Shown piece after piece: positions 12,809 through 16,219 of a stretch of 16,219 nt of DNA; the stretch's first letter is position 1; every line of letters begins with the position of its first letter. This DNA comes from CAYZRJ01 sp964480825. GTDB lineage: Bacteria; Patescibacteriota; WWE3; UBA101185; UBA10185. Both the position numbers and the translations under genes were made by a program. Under the pieces are notes generated by a model. That model searched no databases. It saw only the letters and a list, made by a program, of their open reading frames with translations, and was not told the DNA's origin. The stretch spans positions 1 to 16,219 of the forward strand of contig CAYZRJ010000009.1 in the NCBI GenBank assembly GCA_964480825.1. The letters run 5' to 3'.

Positions 12809-13810
12809 ATGGGAGTAACAGATGAAAAACCTCAGGTATCTGCCGCCAGTCTTATTGAAAAGATTCAAACCGCAGAGATAGAAAAATATCCAGTATCATT
12901 CAATTGGCCACGTGTAAAAGAGGGATGTAGAAGGTTGGAGCATATAACCTTGGGAGATAAACCCGATGAGAGCTACGCTCTTTTGTTATATCAAGAACCT
13001 TTACCTGATCAATTTCCAACTAAGCTTGAGGAAAGACTTGAAACTTACACAGATGCGAGGGGAAAAAGTTATAGATACATTCAACGAGGCAACCCACCAA
13101 AACATGTGTCTTTGGAAAAAGCGTGCGATTATTTGACAGAACTTGGAGAGTACCCACCTTCTCAAAAATCCAAAACAAATGAGCGCGCGGAACCTACATC
13201 TGAGGGATTACCCTTACAAGTAAGTACCGAGCAATTGCTTGAAGAAATAAAAGATAAAGTTTGTCTCATTTATACTGGGGCGGGCGTGTCGATAGAAAAA
13301 AGTTTACCAGATTCAGCGCAATTAAAACGTCAACTTGGTATTGACATGAATAAAGATGTGGATGGTTTCGTCTCTTATATGTCCAATTCCGATGGCGGTA
13401 CAAAAATAGCGAATACTTTGCAGGCATTGCAACAAATGTTTTATGGCGAACCCACGCGGTCACACAACTTATTAGCAGAAGTGCAAACTTTAACAAGTGG
13501 GAGGGTTGCACTTGCTACCGAAAACTTAGATAAGTTGCATGAAAAAACTGGCTATTCAGTGATACCTCTTGGAAGAATTGAACAGATACCTCAAGAATAT
13601 CTACAGCAAGTTGATTTCATAATAACTATTGGCCTGAAACAGAATTTTACAGGACTTATACCTCGCTACAAAGCTGAAAATCCTAAGGGAAAAGTTGTGG
13701 CAGTTAATGTGGCACCCCCACCGTATTCGTATTCTGTTGATGAGTATGTTGTATGTGAAGCACAGGAATTTTGCCTAAAACTCAAAGATGATGTTGAAAA
13801 AGAAGTTTGA
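12809..13810 (+). CDS. SIR2-like (sirtuin-fold) protein with an unknown N-terminal domain
   Basis: 333 residues. Residues 1-120 form a domain I cannot identify (LEHITLGDKPDESYALLLYQ, then SYRYIQRGNPPKHVSLEKA); a polar linker (116-135) precedes a compact SIR2 fold (about 140-325). Seen there: LIYTGAGVS (153-161, NAD-binding GAGxS), ATENLDKLH (236-244, the TQNIDxLH motif with Asn 239 and Asp 241), DFIITIGLKQ (269-278) and KVVAVNV (295-301). Differences from deacylase sirtuins: no zinc-binding Cys quartet, VIPLG (251-255) where the catalytic His-Gly (ELHG) is expected, and PDSAQ where PxFR is expected. NADase-type SIR2 domains of defence systems also diverge and lack zinc modules, so NAD cleavage or binding is plausible; activity is uncertain without the His. 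It is the sole gene between the two tRNA-Arg repeats. Confidence 0.75.
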   Translation: MGVTDEKPQVSAASLIEKIQTAEIEKYPVSFNWPRVKEGCRRLEHITLGDKPDESYALLLYQEPLPDQFPTKLEERLETYTDARGKSYRYIQRGNPPKHVSLEKACDYLTELGEYPPSQKSKTNERAEPTSEGLPLQVSTEQLLEEIKDKVCLIYTGAGVSIEKSLPDSAQLKRQLGIDMNKDVDGFVSYMSNSDGGTKIANTLQALQQMFYGEPTRSHNLLAEVQTLTSGRVALATENLDKLHEKTGYSVIPLGRIEQIPQEYLQQVDFIITIGLKQNFTGLIPRYKAENPKGKVVAVNVAPPPYSYSVDEYVVCEAQEFCLKLKDDVEKEV

Positions 13811-13836
13811 ATTGTTGTAACAAGCAAAAAGGCATT

Positions 13837-13912
13837 TGGTGCGCCCGGAGGGACTCGAACCCCCGACTTCAGCGTCCGCAACGCTGCGCTCTATCCTCTG
13901 AGCTACGGGCGC
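13837..13912 (-). tRNA. tRNA-Arg (anticodon GCG)
   Basis: Acceptor GCGCCCG/CGGGCGC, D stem GCTC/GAGC, anticodon stem CAGCG/CGCTG with loop TTGCGGA (anticodon GCG), T arm GGGGG-TTCGAGT-CCCTC, discriminator A and encoded CCA (13839-13837). It reads CGC and CGU. Most bacteria read these with ACG modified to inosine by TadA, so GCG is uncommon. Its 3' end is the apparent target of the element to its left. Confidence 0.95.
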
Positions 13913-13952
13913 AAAAAAACAAACAGTTATCGATGGAGCGCGGTCAATGGGC

Positions 13953-14528
13953 TTAGGAAGTAAACTTTCCGGTAACAGATTTATACGTTCGATCTAAAAT
14001 TGTCTCGGGCTCCGCTTCTAAAAACTGAATGTGTTGAATCATTAAATCTTTAGCGGCTGGATGCTGAGCCGTATCTAAAGTTAAAAACAATCGCGATGGA
14101 AATCCACTAACCAAATCCACGGCAATACCTGCGTGCCCATCTCGGTTAAAAAAGAAAAATCTTCGTAGATCTTGCCAGTAGTAAACAACATCGTCGATTG
14201 TTATCCCATACGAGCTTATTTCGTAACTTGTAGTTTCAGGTGGTGTTTTTGCCAGAACTTGCGAAACAAAGATTAAACTTGCGACCACTAAAATTAAAAA
14301 GTATTCCTGTATTATAACCAGAAACAAAGCAACTACTACACCGATAATCGCAAGTGAGCGCGTCATTTTTTGACTACCAAACTGCTGAGCGGGACGACCC
14401 GCTGCTTGCCATGCCATGTATATATCTTTCGGACCAAGGCGGCTTGGATCGAACTCCGGTTGCGCGGGCTGTTGCTGTGGTCGCTGTTTCATAAGTCCCT
14501 TTACTATGAAAAAGTCTATTAGGTTCAT
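13953..14528 (-). CDS. Two-helix membrane protein with a DUF5673/PH-like C-terminal domain
   Basis: 191 residues. A Pro/Gln-rich cytoplasmic N terminus (15-50) precedes two closely spaced helices (about 57-73 and 75-93), then a beta-rich domain: TSYEISSYGITIDDVVYYWQ (100-119), RRFFFF (122-127), and SGFPSRLFLTL (141-151). The layout (hairpin, then IxxYGI...W.dL..F) is like the conserved DUF5673-type membrane proteins I associate with CPR genomes; the function is unknown. The ATG has GATAAT eight bases upstream (or TAATAA six bases upstream) and no Shine-Dalgarno. Confidence 0.65.
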   Translation of the reverse strand: MNLIDFFIVKGLMKQRPQQQPAQPEFDPSRLGPKDIYMAWQAAGRPAQQFGSQKMTRSLAIIGVVVALFLVIIQEYFLILVVASLIFVSQVLAKTPPETTSYEISSYGITIDDVVYYWQDLRRFFFFNRDGHAGIAVDLVSGFPSRLFLTLDTAQHPAAKDLMIQHIQFLEAEPETILDRTYKSVTGKFTS

Positions 14529-14536
14529 ATATTTTT

Positions 14537-14542
14537 ATTATC
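14537..14542 (-). promoter_or_regulatory. -10 box of the DUF5673-like gene
   Basis: Minus-strand GATAAT, eight bases before the ATG at 14528, with TTGCCT 17 bases further upstream as a partial -35. The TSS would fall at or just before the ATG. Confidence 0.4.
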
Positions 14543-14583
14543 GTTTAAGTTAGGCCAAAAGGCAACGGGACACATGTAATAGC

Positions 14584-14697
14584 TCACTTTTTCTTTGTAG
14601 GTGTATTGCCTAAAAAGACAAGTAATATTATGCCTATTAAAAAAACGCCGTACCCGATGTAGATTAAAAGCGATGTATTAAGTGAAGCTATATTCAT
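14584..14697 (-). CDS. 37-residue single-helix membrane peptide, copy 2
   Basis: A frame of 37 codons: MNIASLNT, a membrane helix (about 9-29), FLGN and a basic end (TKKK). It is the same length as copy 1 at 3216-3329 and identical at 19 of 37 positions, with most changes conservative. The ATG overlaps the TGA of the two-helix gene (ATGA), so translation is coupled. The N terminus probably faces out and the basic tail faces the cytoplasm. Nothing is known of its role; small single-helix peptides of this kind often modulate membrane complexes. Confidence 0.7.
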   Translation of the reverse strand: MNIASLNTSLLIYIGYGVFLIGIILLVFLGNTPTKKK

Positions 14698-14897
14698 ATT
14701 ACTATTCTTTCAATTTTTAAGGATAATCCCCAAGATAGTATGGTCATACATATACCAAGGGTTACAACAGTGATTGTTTTACCTAAACTGTCCGGATTAA
14801 ATATAGGGCTCAAAACTAAATAGCCGAACAGAACCTGACCGGCATTGTCGAGAATATTGGAAAGCCTCTTTAGTTGCGATCTAGTAAAGGTTTGCAT
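14694..14897 (-). CDS. Two-helix small membrane protein, copy 2 (intact)
   Basis: 67 residues: MQTFTRSQLKRLSNIL, then DNAGQVLFGYLVLSPIF (17-33, first helix), a short loop PDSLGK and the second helix TITVVTLGICMTILSW, with a charged end SLKIERIVI. The homologous remnant at 3326-3524 shares SNI.DNAGQ, LVL.P, TIL.W and ERI. The overall plan (K/R-rich entry, SN-x-x-D/G-NxGQ-x-x-x-G start of helix one) recalls small DUF6722-like two-helix proteins, though I am unsure of that link. It is first in a coupled pair with the 37-residue peptide. A TACATA box lies six bases upstream of the ATG, and TATACA eight. Confidence 0.65.
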   Translation of the reverse strand: MQTFTRSQLKRLSNILDNAGQVLFGYLVLSPIFNPDSLGKTITVVTLGICMTILSWGLSLKIERIVI

Positions 14898-14975
14898 TAA
14901 TTATATGTATAGCACAATCAACTTTGAGAAAACAATACATTACTTCTATTATCCATAGACATTACAAAACTGTCT

Positions 14976-15063
14976 TGGCGGAGGGTACAGGACTCGAACC
15001 TGTGGACGGGTATTAACCGTCACGGATTAGCAATCCGCCGCATTACCGCTCTGCCAACCCTCC
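14976..15063 (-). tRNA. tRNA-Ser (anticodon GCT)
   Basis: A class II tRNA with acceptor GGAGGGT/ACCCTCC, T arm ACAGG-TTCGAGT-CCTGT, a long variable arm (TGACGG...CCGTC), discriminator G and encoded CCA (14978-14976). Loop TTGCTAA gives anticodon GCT, which reads AGC/AGU. Confidence 0.95.
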
Positions 15064-15090
15064 AAGCGACTTAGACCGAATACAGTATAT

Positions 15091-15096
15091 ATTATA
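15091..15096 (-). promoter_or_regulatory. Possible -10 box of tRNA-Ser(GCT)
   Basis: Minus-strand TATAAT lies 27 bp upstream of the tRNA and overlaps the ComF stop codon. It sits within overlapping inverted repeats (AGTATA/TATACT at 15084-15098, ACAGTAT/ATACTGT at 15082-15108), so a hairpin role is also possible. Confidence 0.35.
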
Positions 15097-15769
15097 CTTG
15101 GATACTGTGCGATAAGCTCGGTTTGAGTAGCGGTTTTCTCGCCAAAGCTATACAAACCACATCTTTTGCTCCCGCGCGTCTCAAAACGGAAGATGCTTCG
15201 ATTAGAGTTGCTCCTGTCGTACACACATCATCAACCAACAAAATTTTCTTGTCTTTTATGTGTACTGCATTGCTTATCTCAAACGCGTCTTTCATATTTT
15301 TAAAGCGCTCTGTTCTGTTATTTGTATACTGAGAGGAGGTTTCTTTTACCCTTTTTAGCAGGTTCGGGTTTGTTGGTATTTTTAGTGTCTTCGAAAATAT
15401 TTGAGCAATTACTTCGGCTTGGTTAAATCCTCTTTTGCGCAACTTTGCTTTAGACACCGGAATCGGGATTACTAAACACTTGCCATCTCGTGTATATGGG
15501 TTTAGTTTTATTTCGAAATCAGCCGACACTTTTCTAGACAAAGTTTTAAGAGCCGCGAAATGTTTATTTTTATATTTAGCATTTCTAATACATTCGCGGA
15601 TTAGGCCCTCGTACTCGTAAGCGAACAGACATTTAACACCGGTCTTTTTAAACAAAACTGCCTGATCTAACTTTTTACATTTGCCTAAACAGTCGTTGCA
15701 AAAAAAACTTCCGATTTTCTTACAAAAAACGCATTCGGGTATAAAAATTAAATTTAGTAGTTTTTCCAT
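15092..15769 (-). CDS. comF: ComF-family phosphoribosyltransferase-like protein
   Basis: 225 residues with the full ComF layout. An N-terminal zinc ribbon has CVFC (13-16) and CNDC (24-27). A phosphoribosyltransferase fold follows with RGFNQAEVIA (113-122), the SSQYTNNRTERFKNM stretch (145-159) and the PRPP loop ILLVDDVCTTGAT (176-188). In competent bacteria ComF acts in the cytosol on incoming single-stranded DNA with the ComFA helicase and DprA; many genomes keep it without a known role. No other competence gene is in the window. The ATG at 15769 has neither a clear Shine-Dalgarno nor the six-base box; TATAAA lies 18 bases upstream. Confidence 0.93.
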   Translation of the reverse strand: MEKLLNLIFIPECVFCKKIGSFFCNDCLGKCKKLDQAVLFKKTGVKCLFAYEYEGLIRECIRNAKYKNKHFAALKTLSRKVSADFEIKLNPYTRDGKCLVIPIPVSKAKLRKRGFNQAEVIAQIFSKTLKIPTNPNLLKRVKETSSQYTNNRTERFKNMKDAFEISNAVHIKDKKILLVDDVCTTGATLIEASSVLRRAGAKDVVCIALARKPLLKPSLSHSIQV

Positions 15770-15809
15770 AGACTATCCACACAACTGTTTATACTGTCGT
15801 GGCGGGCTT

Positions 15810-15836
15810 CCCCTGCTACGTACCCTGTAGTAGGGG
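15810..15836. other. Stable hairpin upstream of comF
   Basis: CCCCTGCTAC (15810-15819) pairs with GTAGTAGGGG (15827-15836), ten pairs with one mismatch that becomes a G-U wobble in RNA of one strand, with a seven-base loop. No T run follows on either strand, so it is not a standard terminator. The rest of 15837-15915 holds nothing I can name. Confidence 0.45.
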
Positions 15837-15915
15837 TATTAATCGACCCTAGAGTATTCTGAACGAAAATAAGTTTTTTTCAATGGATGTATTTCTATTA
15901 AGACTGGATTTTTGT

Positions 15916-16219
15916 CTAGGCCAGATGTTTTGCAGCTACAAAATGTAGTGCGTCTGTAACTGCTTTTTTAACGTTGGGTAATAAATCTAGCTCTGATAGC
16001 TTTTCTACTTCAAACCAAAAAGGTTTGTCTTCGCTGGTTTCTATTAGCTCGCCTTTCCAACTTGTACAAAGGTAATTAACCATGCTAAATTCTTTTCTTG
16101 TCCCGTCTACTCTATCTATAAATGCCGAGTATTCAAACGGTAATTCGATAAGATCTTTTCTAGCCGCAAGTATTCCTGATTCTTGATACAGCTTTTCTAG
16201 AGCAACGTCTACATGCTCT
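15916..16219 (-). CDS. Nudix-like hydrolase, C-terminal part (cut by window edge)
   Basis: An open minus-strand frame enters at the window end and stops with TAG at 15918-15916; 100 codons are visible. VALEKLYQESGIL (5-17 of the visible part) aligns with the second half of the Nudix box (REUxEExGU) and is followed by the usual strands: LIELPFEYSAFIDRV, then KEFSMVNYLCTSW, ELIETSEDKPFWFEVEKLSEL and a final helix. Within the box only the last Glu of RExxEE is kept (EKLYQE), so classical metal-dependent hydrolysis may be reduced. The N terminus and the rest of the box lie outside the window. Confidence 0.65.
   Translation of the reverse strand, partial: EHVDVALEKLYQESGILAARKDLIELPFEYSAFIDRVDGTRKEFSMVNYLCTSWKGELIETSEDKPFWFEVEKLSELDLLPNVKKAVTDALHFVAAKHLA

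Larger units (their letters stand above)
12748..13854 (+). mobile_element. Putative tRNA-Arg-targeted mini-element carrying a SIR2-like gene
   Basis: The segment is bounded by an exact 18-bp direct repeat, 12748-12765 and 13837-13854. The right copy is the 3' end of the intact tRNA-Arg (CCA, discriminator, acceptor strand and part of the T arm); the left copy is a fragment followed by a weaker tRNA-like match. The only gene inside is the SIR2-like CDS. This is the geometry left by integrases that recombine at tRNA 3' ends, but no integrase or inverted repeats are present, so the element is either a decayed remnant or was moved in trans. Confidence 0.5.

Noticed and set aside
1..16219. Alternative genetic code with UGA as glycine
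   Set aside because: Several genes end cleanly at TGA with good family C termini or overlaps (for example 2169, 13810, 14694), so TGA works as a stop.
1..16219. CRISPR array, IS element or rRNA
   Set aside because: No regularly spaced repeats, transposase motifs or rRNA-like conserved sequence were seen on either strand.

Overview
The window looks like chromosomal DNA of a Patescibacteria/CPR-type bacterium, or a similarly reduced low-GC lineage. The support is AT-rich composition with several protein types I associate with CPR genomes: an ECF sigma factor overlapping a three-helix membrane protein, a small exported helical protein, a DUF5673-like membrane protein, many tiny membrane proteins, and ComF. 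TGA is an ordinary stop, so the code is standard rather than the Gly-UGA code of Absconditabacteria/Gracilibacteria. The lineage is inferred; nothing in the window names it. Five tRNA genes are present, all on the minus strand and all with an encoded CCA: Ser-GGA, Ser-CGA, Ser-GCT, Ala-CGC and Arg-GCG.

Layout. 1-1500: an ABC-F ATPase on the plus strand. 1500-2850 (minus): a nucleotidyltransferase followed by an overlapping, broken HAD phosphatase, then tRNA-Ser(GGA). 2930-5140 (minus): an exported protein with a very strong ribosome binding site, an ECF sigma factor and overlapping membrane protein (possible anti-sigma), a decayed two-helix membrane gene coupled to an intact 37-residue membrane peptide, and another one-helix protein. 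5260-6015: a two-gene operon of small unknown proteins, one with a nine-base C tract in its coding strand, and tRNA-Ser(CGA). 6100-7533: a 477-residue protein with a possible PD-(D/E)XK nuclease core. 7536-8730: a split-barrel flavoprotein and an SDR in one operon, below tRNA-Ala, whose 3' end is partly repeated in a hairpin. 8899-11485: a CPA2 cation/proton antiporter, a small XRE regulator and a bPH2 membrane protein. 11588-12736: a more GC-rich two-gene lipoprotein operon with a canonical sigma-70 promoter. 12748-13854: a SIR2-like gene between an 18-bp fragment of the tRNA-Arg 3' end and the intact tRNA-Arg, resembling a very small tRNA-targeted integrated segment. 13953-16219: a membrane protein, an intact copy of the two small membrane genes seen near 3.3 kb, tRNA-Ser(GCT), ComF and the C-terminal part of a Nudix-like protein.

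Two things cut across the window. First, many first-in-operon genes have a TANNNT-type -10 box ending exactly six bases before the start codon and no Shine-Dalgarno, often with an upstream TGn, which points to leaderless mRNAs; genes inside operons, the exported protein gene and the GC-rich operon instead use good Shine-Dalgarno sites. Second, a two-gene cassette of small membrane proteins (two-helix protein plus 37-residue one-helix peptide, joined by an ATGA overlap) occurs twice, intact at 14584-14897 and with a frameshifted first gene at 3216-3524. The most unusual items are this paired cassette, the tRNA-Arg-flanked SIR2 segment and the regular six-base leaderless start pattern.
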